A stretch of DNA of 64,000 nt, from the NCBI GenBank assembly GCA_030710605.1, contig CP092886.1:53477993-53541992 (forward strand), given 5' to 3'. Position numbers and translations under genes: made by a program. This document shows positions 22,901-34,084 of this stretch, piece by piece (within the stretch, counting starts at the first letter, position 1; every line of letters begins with the position of its first letter). The DNA is from Cordylochernes scorpioides. Its lineage: Eukaryota; Arthropoda; Arachnida; Pseudoscorpiones; Chernetidae. A model generated the notes under the pieces. The model searched no databases. It had not been told where the DNA came from and saw nothing but the letters and a program-made list of their open reading frames with translations.

Positions 22901-25461
22901 TTAGTAATTCCCCTTCTTGATTTTCTTTAAAAAGCCCAGCCAAATCTAAATAATGCCAAGAGAAGGGCTGCCCGTCGAGGATATGGCTGGCATGGTTGGA
23001 GTATAAAGGCCCCCTCTCATGATCTCATTATATGCTTTGCAAATGTGTACTGGATGCTTCGGGGCAGACGGACACCTGCCTTGGAGGAAGCACAACGACC
23101 CAAGGCTGACACTTTGTATAGGAAGTCCGAAATAACCACCGAATGCAGGATTTTGATGTCATCAGCATAGGAAATACCGAATTTCTTATGCATTAAGTTA
23201 CTCATTAGTGAACCAATTGCTCGACTTCTATGAATGAGTTTGAACAAATGAGAGACGAATCCTCTTGTCTGGTCGAATTCCACTCCAAAAATGGTCATGT
23301 TCTTACCAATAGTGATAGGGTGGCCGAATATTTTGAATCTGGGATTGAAGTTGAGGCAAACTATTCACTTCTGGATGATACAGGCTTCCATTTTCTGAGA
23401 TTCAGGTTGAGTCCGTTTTTGGTGCTCCATGAAGCGATTTTATCTAGAAAGTTATTAATGGCTTTGGTTGGAAGACGATCCCGAACTTGAGTTCACAATA
23501 AGAAGTCATCCACAAAGGCAACCACTAAACTCTCCCTTATGGTATGATAAAGACCAGCCAACAATGATATTCTAGAAAAATAGGCTTAATACAGAATCTT
23601 GGGGAGGGGTGCCAAGTTGAGAGAAGGTAAAGATCATTGCAGTCCACGCAGAGAATGACAACATCCTGTCTTCTTTAAAAAACTTAGCACAAGATAGATC
23701 ATTGAATGGGGATAAGCCGTGGATGATGGCCAGTTTCCAGACAATTTCAAATGTCCTGCTAATGTAAATGCTGTGATGGCCAGAGTTTTCCTTCAGTAAG
23801 CCTATCTTTTATTAATATACTGGTTAATTTTGGCGAGGGCCCCTTCTACTGATCTGCAATGAATAATTAAAAATTGGTTGTCCGAGAGCCATCCATAGAT
23901 ATTAGTGATTCATTGCAGTCTGGCCAGGATACATCTTACAAAAGCCTTGTCCATGGTGTCTTGAAGAATAATTGGCCTGTACCTCGCCAATTGACTCTTG
24001 GCAGAATAGGACGCCTTCGGAAGGGGTATGAGGCGGCCATCTTTTTATGGGCGAAGGAGGTGACCCCGTTTGAGGCATTTTTTGGTGAATATTCACGCTA
24101 TCAGGAAAAGTAAAAAGGGTCTCCAATACCAAAGCAAAGGGAACCGAGGCCAAATGGTCCTGTAGATTTTTTCCTACCACATTGCTGTATGGCTCTTGTG
24201 ACCTTCCAGGGTCTATAAAGTTGTGTTGATCTTGAAACATTGTAGGTATAAATTTTAGAGGATGAGTTCTGTGTCATCCTGTGGAAAAGGTGATTCAGCA
24301 CAGTGAGGCAGGTCTTTTTAGGAGAGAAAGGAATACTGTCATCCTGTTTGAGAAGAGGCGGGCATCTTGGTAAGCTGCGTTCACGGCAATAAAACGTTGA
24401 ATGGCCCTCCACGCCGCTGTTGAAACCTCCTCGCAGTGGTTATGCCAGGAATTGCGTTTAGCTTTATGGATAACCATCTTGAGCATGTTATGGCACGCTC
24501 GATATAATCCATGGACGAAGTTATTAATAGGGTTACTGGATTGTCTTACTGCTGCGACGAAGGGTAACTATCACCATGGGTTCGACGGTCTAGAAGTGTT
24601 GGAACGTCTTCGCATGGAGGACTTACAGGCTGCCTGCAGGATGGAAGTAAATATGAGAACTGTCTTGTCAATATCGTCTGGTTTAGAAGCGTATTTAGGA
24701 GGGCAACAACTTGGTGGAAAGATGAGTTGAGGAAAGAATTGAAAGAGTATTGCTTGCATGAGGGTTCTACCCACGTGGTAGTTTCCTCAGGGTGTGCCAT
24801 ATCTGGAAAGGTTGATGATATCGAGATATGTGGCCAGTGAAGGCCATTCTTTCAAGCAAGCTCCTAGAAGCACGAATAGTTTGTGAACTGAATGAAATTG
24901 TAACATCAATGGATAATGAAAGAAACTCGTTTGACCATGTGAATTTACAGAATGGCCCATAAAATAGAGGTCATTAGAGCCGGTGAATCCTTCAGGGCTT
25001 TCTCCACGTGTGTCTAGCCTCGCTTCGATACTTCAGGTGGGGGAGGGGGCATTAGCATCCATACCAAGGATCATGTGATTAGAAGTCCTGCATATCAGTT
25101 CTTCCAACCAAGGAAGCAAGTCCTCTTTTGACCTAGTGGGCTGAGAAAATTGCAATTACTCGCTGATCTATATAGATGCCAATAGAGGCGATAGGGGGGT
25201 TCCAAGTGACTAGAGTGACGACTTGAAAACCTGGAGTGGACCAGTAAAGGTTTGCTGAAGTTCTAGTAGAAAAATGATCGCGCTCAGGATGACCCTTTTG
25301 GAAATCTTAAGAATGGCAGATGGAGATTTTAGGGCGTTACCTTGCAGGATAAATATGGGTCTAGAACTTGTTTGGAGGAATCGGAGTATTTTATTCCTAA
25401 CTAGGGGCTAGGTTGAGGAGGTTTCGATTTTTGGTGCGAGCTCCTATTTTACTAAACGGCA

Positions 25462-25803
25462 TCAACGTATCGGCTGACGAGCATTAATTTTCTTTATGCT
25501 CCGTGGAACCGCAGCGATAGCAATTGGGATTAACTGCTGGGCAGGACGAAGCGCGATGTCCAAAGTTCGGCATCGGAAACACTGCTTCAATGAATGACTT
25601 CGCTCGTACCTGTACATTAGACCAGCTAGGGTAATGCGACCGTATTGTCCCAGGATCTCAGCAACTTTGTTGACAACCTCAACATACACAGTTTCAGTGT
25701 TCTGCATTGCGTTCCTGGAGCGATGGACAACCTTGATTGATCGTTTACCTGGAAGTGTTTGTACTGAGTAGTTGGAGCCGAAACTATCACAATATTTCTT
25801 CAT
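25462..25803 (-). pseudogene. LINE ORF1 (gag-like) fragment
   Basis: The 113-codon frame includes GSNYSVQTLPGKRSIKVVHR and HSLKQCFRCRT. In the adjacent frame the sequence continues as a typical second knuckle (about CPAVNPNCYRCG), so a frameshift lies within the knuckle region. ORF1 proteins of this type bind LINE RNA. Upstream at 26061-26312 is the likely N-terminal part. Confidence 0.6.
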
Positions 25804-26574
25804 CTTGGTAGTCCTTGTCTACTATGAACAGGTAGAATCAGAAGGATATTAGGACGTTCATGGCAACTTTTAGGCAGTCTGGATAGCTTGGTGGCGAGCA
25901 GCTTTACTTCTTGAGATGCTTTGGTGTAGAAGACCACTTTGACGCTTGATTTGATGGAGGCGACCACATCTTTGGAAAACAGCAATGAGGGTTATGCCTT
26001 CTGGACAACCTTGAGGATTTCTCTCGGGTTGACTTTAATATCTAATGATTTTCCTACGACTTATGACTCTAAAGGTTGGGCTAGGCTAATGGAGGAGACC
26101 TTACTCTTTATCCTTCGACAGACTTTGCTTATGTCGCTTAAACTGTGGCAGTTAAGGTCAAATGGATTGTGACGTATTCCGTAGGTTGGGGTTGACTGAG
26201 GATCGCGCTTTGAAAGCATCTTCCAGAAGGTGCTCTGCTTTCTTCGCGAAATTGAGTAGTGAATATTTAGTAAACATATGTCTTTCTTGGGTGTGTTATG
26301 GTTGGAGTCCACAAAGATGGAATCAAAAGAGCGACACGCAAAATTGTAAAGGTTGTCAATGCTGTTAAACTTGAGCGTGTGCTTACAAATGAGATGGAAT
26401 CACCTTTCTCGCAGTGGAAACGCTTTTTACTTGGTGGTTGGCCACAGTTGTCACGATGATTTAACTTCGTAATTTCTATTACAAACTAGATAAAGAGAGC
26501 GTTTTTTATAACCCAAGTTCCTGGAGCATAGAACGCCAACTACCAGGGCTCACTAGTATGGACTAGTGCTAAGC

Positions 26575-26735
26575 GCTTTCAATCACGTCCTAAGTGGATT
26601 GCTAAGCAGAACCAGCTGACCAGGAAGTTCCATGCTGAGGTTGAGTCTGTGAAGCTGGCGGTAGGACTGAGGTGGGTCAGTACAAGCAGTATAGCTGTTT
26701 TAATTCCTTGGCTCTGGAAAGCGGGGCAGCAGAAA
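26575..26735 (-). mobile_element. Second copy of the I-type LINE 3' end
   Basis: The sequence ACGTCCTAAGTGGATTGCTA and about 150 bp after it match 22015-22170, the 3' coding end of the LINE, at roughly 75-80% by eye. On the minus strand, the sequence downstream of it is TTGGCGTTCTATGCTCCAGG followed by a TTATAA motif, which resembles a minisatellite unit. The array may therefore derive from this LINE's 3' UTR. Confidence 0.55.
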
Positions 26736-27035
26736 CAGATCGAGAGAGCTATACTTATAATCCAGGTTCTGGGGGCAGAAGGCTAGAGAGAGAGAGAGAG
26801 CTATATTTATAACCCAGGTTCTGAGAGCAGAGGGCTAGAGAGAGGGCTATATTTATAACCAGATTCTGGGAGCAAAAGGCTAGAGAGAGAGAGAGCGCTA
26901 TATTTATAATCCAGGTTCTGGGAGCAGAGGGCTAGAAAGAGGGCTATAGTTATAACCCAGGTTTTGGGAGCAGAAGGCTAGAGAGAGAGAGAGAGCTATA
27001 GTTATAACCCAGGTTCTAGGAGCAGAGGGCTAGAG
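26735..27035. repeat. Minisatellite array, left part (~48 bp unit)
   Basis: About six units of the form CTATAGTTATAACCCAGGTT, CTGGGAGCAGAAGG, CTAGAGAGAGAG. It is the same array that continues at 29055-30035; the LINE at 27036-29054 splits the two. Confidence 0.85.
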
Positions 27036-27112
27036 AGAGACATTTGATATTTAAACACTTTTATTGACATCTTGTCAATTAGGTTTTACGAAACGAATGA
27101 AGAATAATGGGA

Positions 27113-27640
27113 CTATTTACAATGAATTATGAGTGAGGGAGACTCCACCATCTTGATAGAGTCCTTCTCCAGACCAGGAGGGCATCTTCTTGGAGCCCCC
27201 GCAACTCCAGGGTCAGGAAGTACTTGTAGATGCAGGCCTTGGCAATGCCATGAAGGCCAAGGCGTCGTCCTCCAGGTCATGCCCGAAGATCCAGCTCTGC
27301 AGGTCAGGGGGCCGCTGGTGATGGTGAAGGCCTCCACGATGACTGGCCTGATCCGCCTACAGGACCAGTAGCGGTGGATCAGTGACAGGTCTCCGGACCC
27401 ACAGGCGATGCAGGACTCCCGGGCTGAGGCCGGATGTGCTGGATAGAGAAGGGCGTGCAAGGCCAGCCGCACGACAACGTCAGCATTGTACCCGAGAAGG
27501 CACATCGCAGGAGAGAAGACCAGCTGATGGAGATGGGGATGCTGACGTGAGGGAGCTACCGTCCCAGCAGCTGGGTGATGGGCAGTGCAGCCAGGCGTGG
27601 ATGCTCCAGCATGCGGCGGGCAGTGCGGGTTGTTAGGCAC
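27113..27640 (-). pseudogene. C-terminal zinc segment of the L1/Tx1-like LINE
   Basis: The frame contains RLALHALLYPAHPASARESC, then CIACGSGDLSLIHRYWSCRR, a C-x2-C...H-x4-C knuckle followed by IRPVI. This is the usual end of the polyprotein in this LINE group. The remainder of the frame is probably 3' UTR read-through. Confidence 0.6.
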
Positions 27641-28501
27641 TGGAAGGCGGTGGTCGTCCTGCGCACCACGATTGCGTCCGCAAGGCTAGCGACGCGATGA
27701 CCGCCCCGGGCATTCTGGGTGACCAGGCGTGAGCAGAAGCTCCCCAGAGCAGCAGCATCCGCGAGGGCGCCACGCGTAGCGATGGTGATCTTTCGATTAG
27801 GCCCGGTCAGTTCTCCAATGCGCCACACCAGCCATCTTGTAGGAGCCAGGAGCTCAGGGGGCCGCAAAAAACGGCAGTCGCCCACGACTCGAAGAGCCTG
27901 GAGAAGTGCTGGTTGTAGGATCCGGTGGTTCAGCTCTAGGAACTCCGCAGCAGCTTCGAAGAGGTGAAGACTTCAACGACGCCGCGGGGAAAGCCAAGTG
28001 CCAGGAGTGGACGCAGGAGTAGGCCAGGCACCACTTTCGGAGAGCCAAGAGTAGGCGCTTAAGCCTCCGCGCAACGAAGTCCTCACCTCCTTGATGCACG
28101 CCAACTGCATCTGCGTGCCAAGGTCAAGAAGGCCAAAGCCACCCAGGGAGACCGCTCTTGATATAACGCTAGCCGTCAGCCAAGCGGTGCGATCGGGACC
28201 CCAGACAAACCGCACCAGACTGCAGCTTGGAGATGGAGGAGTTGGTTGGGATGTATCCGTGGAGGTGGTGCATGAAGGAGGATAGCACCAAGCAGTTTGC
28301 GGCTCTGGCCCGACCGACGAGGGAGAGCCCGAGGGTGAAGGGAGCCCATCTTCGGAAGGTCGCATTCAAAAGATCCAGGAGATGTCCTTCCTGCATGGCG
28401 GCTGACGCTCTAGGCCGGATGTCACAGCCCAGCATCCTCAAGCAGGTGTTATTCCAGAAAATATCTAGGGAAGAGTCGACGCGGGCACGCCAGGCGCCAC
28501 A

Positions 28502-29023
28502 TCAGAGGCCCACGCTCTTCCTGAAGTTCACCCGGATCCCAGAGGCGCGCTGGAAACCCTGGAAGATGGATGCCACCTCACCAAAGTGTTCCTCCCGGCG
28601 GACCATCAGCACGATGTCGTCGGCGTAGGCGATGACGTTGCCCTCGCCGAGGGAACTCTGGAGGCGACGCAGGAGCGGAGTGGTAGCGAGGCTGAACAGC
28701 GTGGCGCTTACGGTGCAGCCCTGTCTCACGCCGTTTAGAATTGGGAAGGCGGCAGTGTGGTGCTCTCCAATCCGGACGGCCGCGTTCGTCATGGCGTAAA
28801 GGAGCTTGATCCACCTTATGAAGGCTGGAGGCAGGTCCAAGGAAACCAGGAGCGACATCAGGAATCCTCTGTCCAGGGAATCAAAGGCGGACTCCAGGTC
28901 CACAGATACGACCGCCAGCGGAAACCTCCCCGCAGTTGCTTTCTCTACCTCGTCCGTGACCCGAGCGATGTTCCAGGAAGGAGACCTCCCCGGGATAGCG
29001 TAGGTCTGGCAATCAATCGCCAA
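28502..29023 (-). pseudogene. Reverse transcriptase fragment, L1/Tx1-like
   Basis: The 174-codon frame carries AVVSVDLESAFDSLDRGFLM, LLYAMTNAAVRIGEHH, LNGVRQGCTVSATLFSLA and NVIAYADDIVLMVRRE, so RT palm motifs including YADD are intact. VRQGC with ..LF.L...PLL after it is typical of the L1/Tx1 group. Downstream minus-strand frames (28441-27973) continue the RT thumb with frameshifts. Confidence 0.78.
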
Positions 29024-29054
29024 TGTAGGGAGGTGGAGCCTGAGACGCCGTAGG

Positions 29055-30035
29055 CTATAGAGAGAGCTATAGTTATAACTCAGGTTCTGGGAGCAGAAGG
29101 CTAGAGAGAGAGCTATAGTTATAATCCAGGTTCTGGGAGCAGAAAGCTAGAGAGAGAGTTATATTTATAACCCAGATTCTGGGGGCAGAAGGCTAGAGAG
29201 AGAGAGCTATAGTTATAACCCAAGTTCAGGGAGCAGAGGTCTAGAAGGAGGGCTATAGTTATAACCCAGGTTCTGGGAGCAGAAGGCTAGGGAGAGAGAG
29301 AGCTATATTTATAACCCAGGTTCTGGAAGCAGAAGGCTAGAGAGAGAGAGCTATATTTATAACCCAGGTTCTGGGAGCAGAAGGCTAGAGAGAGATCTAT
29401 AGTTATAACCCAGGTTCTGGGAGCAGAAAGCTAGAGAGAGAGAGAGAGCTATATTTATAACCCAGATTCTGGGGGCAGAAGGCTAGAGAGAGAGAGAGCT
29501 ATAGTTATAACCCAAGTTCAGGGAGCAAAGGTCTAGAAGGAGGGCTATAGTTATAACCCAGGTTCTGGAAGCAGAAGGCTAGGGAGAGAGAGAGAGCTAT
29601 ATTTATAACCCAGGTTCTGGAAGCAGAAGGCTAGAGAGAGAGAGCTATATTTATAACCCAGGTTCTGGGAGCAGAAGGGTAGAGAGAGAGCTATAGTTAT
29701 AACCCAGGTTCTGGGAGCAGAAGGCTAGGGAGAGAGAGAGCTATATTTATAACCCAGGTTCTGGAAGCAGAAGGCTAGAGAGAGAGAGCTATATTTATAA
29801 CCCAGGTTCTGGGAGCAGAAGGCTAGAGAGAGAGCTATAGTTATAACCCAGGTTCTGGGAGCAGAGGGCTAGAGAGAGAGAGAGCTATATTTATAACCCA
29901 GGTTCTGGAAGCAGAAGGCTAGAGAGAGAGCTATAGTTATAACCCAGGTTCTGGGAGCAGAAGGCTAGAGAGAGAGCTATAGTTATAACCCAGGTTCTGG
30001 GAGCAGAGGGCTAGAGAGAGGGTTATATTTATAAC
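29055..30035. repeat. Minisatellite array with higher-order pattern
   Basis: About 20 units of about 46-52 bp are present, built from CTATAGTTATAACCCAGGTT or CTATATTTATAACCCAGGTT, CTGGGAGCAGAAGG and a variable (GA)n. A block marked by CCCAAGTTCAGGGAGCA and GTCTAGAAGGAGGG recurs at 29219 and 29511, giving a higher-order period of 292 bp or six units. The array ends in GGAGCGCAGAACGCCAACTT, matching GGAGCATAGAACGCCAACTA near 26533. Confidence 0.9.
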
Positions 30036-30570
30036 CTAGGTCCCTGGAGCGCAGAACGCCAACTTTCCGAATGACCAAGTTATGTAACATATAAGACGAA
30101 ATTTGAAAAATACATAGAATTACATTCTGTTGAATTATGCATTTAATAAAAAATTAAAATGATTTTGAAATCAGTGATTCAATTAAATTATAAATTGAAC
30201 AATCGTCACAATATATACAAAACGCTTACAAAGTAAATTGAAAACAAGGTGACTCTCTGAAAAAAAAAAGTGAAAAAAAAAAGCAAAAATGATTAAATTT
30301 AAACATGGTTAGTATATTTATATAGAATGAACACTGAGTTGTATACAATAGAGTCTCACATGGAAGACCATCCAAAAGACACGGCAACTCCCGGTCTTTC
30401 AAGTCTCTCATTGGAGACTTGGTCATGATAAGTCGGTGATGATGAGTTATGATCGATTATTTCAACCAAAACATAGTGAGTGTTTTACTTTATAATATAT
30501 GTAACCTACATAAGTTTATTAAGTAAGCATTCCATAGAAAACATCATTTTACAGGTTACCTCTATAATAT
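30036..30570. other. AT-rich spacer
   Basis: I see nothing nameable between the array and the LTR element. Confidence 0.5.
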
Positions 30571-30706
30571 TGTTACGACGCTTCTCAGCCGTCAATGTTT
30601 GCGTTCAAGGTTCTAAGAGAACAATGTGGATTCTTTAGGATACAGCTTAGTGCGGTATATTTATTGTAAGAGATTTAAAGAGTAGATAAGTAACTATACA
30701 GTAGAA

Positions 30707-32070
30707 TTTTACTGTATGCAGACGACATAGTGATCTTAGGAGAATCGAAAATAAATTTGCAATTGAAGATTAACTTACTTAAAAAGTACTTAGAAGAGAA
30801 CTGCCTAACGTTAAACCAAAATAAATCTAAAATAATGGTGTTTAGAAACGGTGGAAGAACAGCTCGTTCCGAGACATTGGTTTGGGGTCAGCAACCCCTG
30901 ACAATAGTAGCTAAGTATACATATCTGGGTTACCCTCTGACTACAAAAATCTCGACCCAATATGCTTCCCAATACTTTAGAAACAAAGCACTGAATGCAA
31001 TTAATGCACTTTGGAGAATCCTTACAAAGGCGCGAATAAAGTCCTTTACCTCAGTGATGAAACTTCTTGACACTATTGTTCTTCCTACTTTACTATATGC
31101 GGCACCAATGTGGGCAATCAACCAGCTGAAGACAGTCAATAATACCCAAGATGCATTTCTTCGTCGTCTCTTAGACTTGCCAAACTTCACACCAGGATTT
31201 GTCCTCAGAAGAGAATGTGGAAGAATATCAACTGAACTTAATGCTGTAAAACTCACATTAAAGTTTTGGGTCAGGATTTTAAAAATGGAGACGAGCAGAT
31301 TACCTCATGCTTGCTTAAACTATCTCTGGAAAGTCACCGCGAAAAAGGAAATATAAAACAGTTTTACTCAAAATTTAATAAAAATTCTAGACTCCAAGGG
31401 ATATTCCTTTCTGAAGGGCTGCGAAGACTACTTAGCCATACAGAAAGAATTGCCAGGCATAATTAGAACTACCACAGACCAACTAATTCAAAACGATCAG
31501 ATGAAAATCACTGATTCAACCCACTTTGCTCACTACAAATTTTTGAGTGAATCATTCATGACAGAGGAGTACCTACGATTAAATATCTCGCTTCCCAACA
31601 AAAGACTAGTTGCACGACATAGAGTTTTATGGCAATTTTTCAGGGAAGAAAGAAAAGACTTCTGGAAAGAAAATGGCCGGAACTGTTTACTTTGTAAGGA
31701 TCTCATGGATGATAATTTGGTTCACTATTTCTTCCAATGCCCTCTCTTAACAGAAAAACGTACTGAAATTTTCCCAAGCCCTACCTCTGGTCAATTTAGA
31801 TACCATAGCATATGTCAACTTCTCTCTTCAGATCTGAATGATAAATTACTGATTGAAAAATACTTTAAGTTCTGTACAGAAGCTGGGCGCATGAGAAAGA
31901 ATGCAGGGCAAAGGATACTGGAGGATGATCCATCTGTAAATAGGTAACAAACCTTATTTTTGTTGTAAATGTTTCCTCTTCCCTCTCCTCTTGTTGACGT
32001 GTAAATACGGCGAATCCTGTATGGGGCGGAATGCCCTAAATAAAGGCTTTTGTTGTTGTTGTTGTTGTTG
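30707..32070 (+). mobile_element. 5'-truncated LINE inside the LTR, (TTG)n tail
   Basis: The element begins at the RT catalytic box (LLYADDIVILGESK) and ends in (TTG)n at about 32050-32070. It encodes the RT thumb (YTYLGYPLTTKI, TLLYAAPMWAINQLK) and a C-terminal knuckle, NCLLCKDLMDDNLVHYFFQC. No clear target duplication is visible when the interrupted and intact LTRs are compared. I cannot place the clade with confidence. A related fragment is at 19960-20210. Confidence 0.85.
30730..31947 (+). pseudogene. LINE RT C-terminal half and zinc knuckle
   Basis: Frames 30730-31356 and 31450-31947 form the 3' part of the polyprotein, offset by at least one frameshift near 31350-31450. The first frame has QNKSKIMVFRNGGR, LPTLLYAAPMWA and LLDLPNFTPGFVLRRECGRI. 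The second has HRVLWQFFREERKDFW and a C-x2-C-x10-H-x4-C knuckle before the stop. Confidence 0.75.
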
Positions 32071-32230
32071 TTGACTTGCCTTCAATGCCCGCCACTAGAG
32101 GGATCCTTCTCCGCTACCGTCTTCCCGGTCAGTCCATACGGCCACACGTTCGGAGCCCACCTGCTGCGTCTGTTGTCCAGCCGTTCTCCCTGCTGCAGGT
32201 CCCGTTGTCACCAGACAAATGGTTCTTCCC

Positions 32231-34045
32231 TCAGACTGCCATGTCTGGTCGAAACACACCAATCTCCCGGCAGGCCGGCCGACTTCCTTCCACCGCGGCA
32301 CCAGCTGGCCTCGGCTGATCCCTTCCCCGCGGCGGCGTCAGCTGGACCCCGTCTACTGTCTGCCACCCCCCCCTCTGGAATTTGTCAATCAACACTTCCT
32401 GGAAGGGGCCCTTCTTCTCTTGGCGTTCCCACTTCTTCCCTACTACTTCTCTGCTGCATCGTTTCACTGCCCCCTTCTCAATCCTTTTCGTCCCGAAAAG
32501 GCTGATTTCACCAGAGGGGCTGATCGGCGGCCCTTTGATCTCCCTGACGTCTCTGGCCACATGAGGGTCGTCCGCCTCCCGGAAGCGTAGCGGCAGGGTT
32601 AACACCAACCCTTGTTTGCAGAACCACATCTCAACTCGGGCTTTCTTTCCACTCTCAACCAGTGCCGACGCCATTGATTGGTCTCGCTGTCTAGCACAGG
32701 GCGGTGGTTCTCCACAAGATGGCGGCCATATTTCACTGCCTACGATGCTTCCATCTGATATTTTGAATTCTCCTTGTGAGCACTCTGTAGCCGCAATGTA
32801 CAAAGGGTTGTGATCGTTTGTATTGCGCTTTCGCCGCTTCCTTCCACGACGGGGCTGTAGATCGCCGATCTTTACAGTGGATTCGTCCACCTGATCCACG
32901 CTGTCCATTTCGTGGCCTCCCTTTTCTTCTTTAGATTTCCCATTCTCTTGCTCTAGAGGCTCTCTTTTTCCTAACCCTTCAAACCTGGGCTCCTTAGTGC
33001 CGACCACGCACAGGGCTGTGAATTTCTTTAACCTTCTGGAGGTGTCGGATCCCGTGGCAGTCTCAAGGTCGGTAGAACTTTTCCTTGGTGGTGGCTGCTT
33101 GATCTGCACCTTGTCGGGCGAAGGAACGAAGATGAACGGTACACATTCTTGGCACATCTTTTCAGCTTGCATTGCAGACGACGGCGCTGACACATTGCGC
33201 GCGACTTCCGCGTCACAGACATTGTCGTCGGACTTCCACAGAGCGTCCAATGCTCTATCCCGTTCAGTCGGGTTGCCGGCTCCAACTTCAGGGTGCTTCG
33301 ACCATCTAGCCTTGTCGCACGTCCACGGAGCATCCAGCTCCGTCCCATCCAGTTGGATCGCCGCTGTAGTCCCTGACAGTCTGACACTGTCGCTGAAGTC
33401 AGCCACGCTGTCGCACTGCAGCTCGCCAAGATCGTTGCTGTTCTCATGGAGTATTTCAGAAAGAATCCCAGGGGTTGAATTTTCGCTCTGTATATCACCT
33501 TGAGGGCATTCTCCTTCCGTCCGCTTGATTTTATACAAAACACTCGTGCCACAGCCGTTGTCGGAGGCGATCAGCTCACCCTCCTCCGCTACACAACCAG
33601 TCTGGATCATTTCCTGCTGTCGACACTCTTCGGACTTCTGGATCACGGGAGAATCTTCTAGCGTAGATTCTGGCAGTTCACTTACAACGTCTCCTGACGT
33701 GATGATCTTTGTTGTGATGGTCTTGTCGGGATCTTCATCACCTGGGATCGTCTTTTGTCCCCTCAGACATTGAATACGTGGGCTATTGGTTGTTGTGATT
33801 GTTTTTGAAAAGCCTTCAGGATTTTCTGGCGGTAGTACATTGAACTTAACTTCGCAAGACATGGGTGTGGCAGAACGTTTGACATTCCGAATATGCTCCA
33901 GTCGGCTCAATCGAGTATCCAAGTTTTCTCCGAGCTCATCTACTTTCTGGCTTATTAGTCTGAGCAATTTTGTGAATTTTTCAATTTCGAGGTCGGTTAG
34001 TTTTTCCATTTTTCTTTTTAAATTAGCGCAAAATAAGATCTTCAA
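32231..34045 (-). CDS. Long ORF of unknown function in the LTR element
   Basis: An uninterrupted frame of 604 codons starts just after the primer-binding site and ends inside the 3' LTR. The N-terminal segment (KLTDLEIEKFTKLLRLISQK then VDELGENLDTRLSRLEHI) is probably a coiled coil. The rest is acidic and low in recognisable domains, with basic stretches such as RRGRKRRKR. I see no zinc knuckle, protease or RT. It takes the gag position but I cannot call it gag. Translation starts at 34045 or more likely at the internal Met of MEKLTD. Confidence 0.55.
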   Translation of the reverse strand: MKILFCANLKRKMEKLTDLEIEKFTKLLRLISQKVDELGENLDTRLSRLEHIRNVKRSATPMSCEVKFNVLPPENPEGFSKTITTTNSPRIQCLRGQKTIPGDEDPDKTITTKIITSGDVVSELPESTLEDSPVIQKSEECRQQEMIQTGCVAEEGELIASDNGCGTSVLYKIKRTEGECPQGDIQSENSTPGILSEILHENSNDLGELQCDSVADFSDSVRLSGTTAAIQLDGTELDAPWTCDKARWSKHPEVGAGNPTERDRALDALWKSDDNVCDAEVARNVSAPSSAMQAEKMCQECVPFIFVPSPDKVQIKQPPPRKSSTDLETATGSDTSRRLKKFTALCVVGTKEPRFEGLGKREPLEQENGKSKEEKGGHEMDSVDQVDESTVKIGDLQPRRGRKRRKRNTNDHNPLYIAATECSQGEFKISDGSIVGSEIWPPSCGEPPPCARQRDQSMASALVESGKKARVEMWFCKQGLVLTLPLRFREADDPHVARDVREIKGPPISPSGEISLFGTKRIEKGAVKRCSREVVGKKWERQEKKGPFQEVLIDKFQRGGWQTVDGVQLTPPRGRDQPRPAGAAVEGSRPACREIGVFRPDMAV

Positions 34046-34065
34046 TTAAAATTAACTAAGCTGTA

Positions 34066-34083
34066 TCCCACTTCTGACACCAA
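34066..34083 (-). other. Primer-binding site, tRNA-Leu
   Basis: The + strand reads ATCCCACTTCTGACACCA, the 3' end of a tRNA-Leu including CCA. On the minus strand it lies directly after the 5' LTR, where minus-strand DNA synthesis would be primed. The tRNA match is from memory. Confidence 0.75.
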
Positions 34084-34084
34084 A

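Larger units (their letters stand above)
22014..26420 (-). mobile_element. Old, nearly full-length I-type LINE
   Basis: Minus-strand fragments appear in the order expected for a non-LTR element. A gag-like ORF1 with a zinc knuckle (KQCFRCRT, about 25540-25800) is followed by the endonuclease region around 24500-25400, where I see little detail. RT segments at 24400-23000 include GISYADDIKIL, then RNase H traces at 22900-22350 (PLIYIDGLKIDSRVG, VTIDSDSCSALAAI, CGHSRVYNNELGDRAAK) and a C-terminal CPYC...FNCP knuckle at 22014-22331. RNase H after RT places it near the I clade. Frames shift many times, so it is old. A second copy of its 3' end lies at 26575-26735. Confidence 0.7.
27036..29054 (-). 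mobile_element. GC-rich L1/Tx1-like LINE inside the minisatellite
   Basis: Both ends of this segment meet the 48 bp array (GGCTAGAGAGAGA at the left, GGCTATAGAGAGAGCTATAG at the right). On the minus strand it begins inside the RT and ends near 27036 with AATAAAA and AAATATCAAATG but no long poly(A). It is far more GC-rich than the window. RT and C-terminal features recall the L1/Tx1 group, several members of which insert at specific repeats. The 5' part is missing. Confidence 0.7.
30571..32466 (-). repeat. 3' LTR interrupted by a LINE
   Basis: The LTR sequence runs 30571-30706, is interrupted by the LINE at 30707-32070, and resumes at 32071-32466. A purine-rich stretch just outside it on the minus strand (GAGAAGGGGGCAG) is a suitable polypurine tract. 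Confidence 0.85.

Noticed and set aside
29055-30035. CRISPR-like array
   Set aside because: Units are contiguous with no unique spacers, and the context is animal nuclear DNA.
32050-32590. Overlapping + strand frames rich in Pro and Ser
   Set aside because: They are antisense shadows of the LTR and its minus-strand ORF; the same frames recur in the other LTR at 34223-34639.
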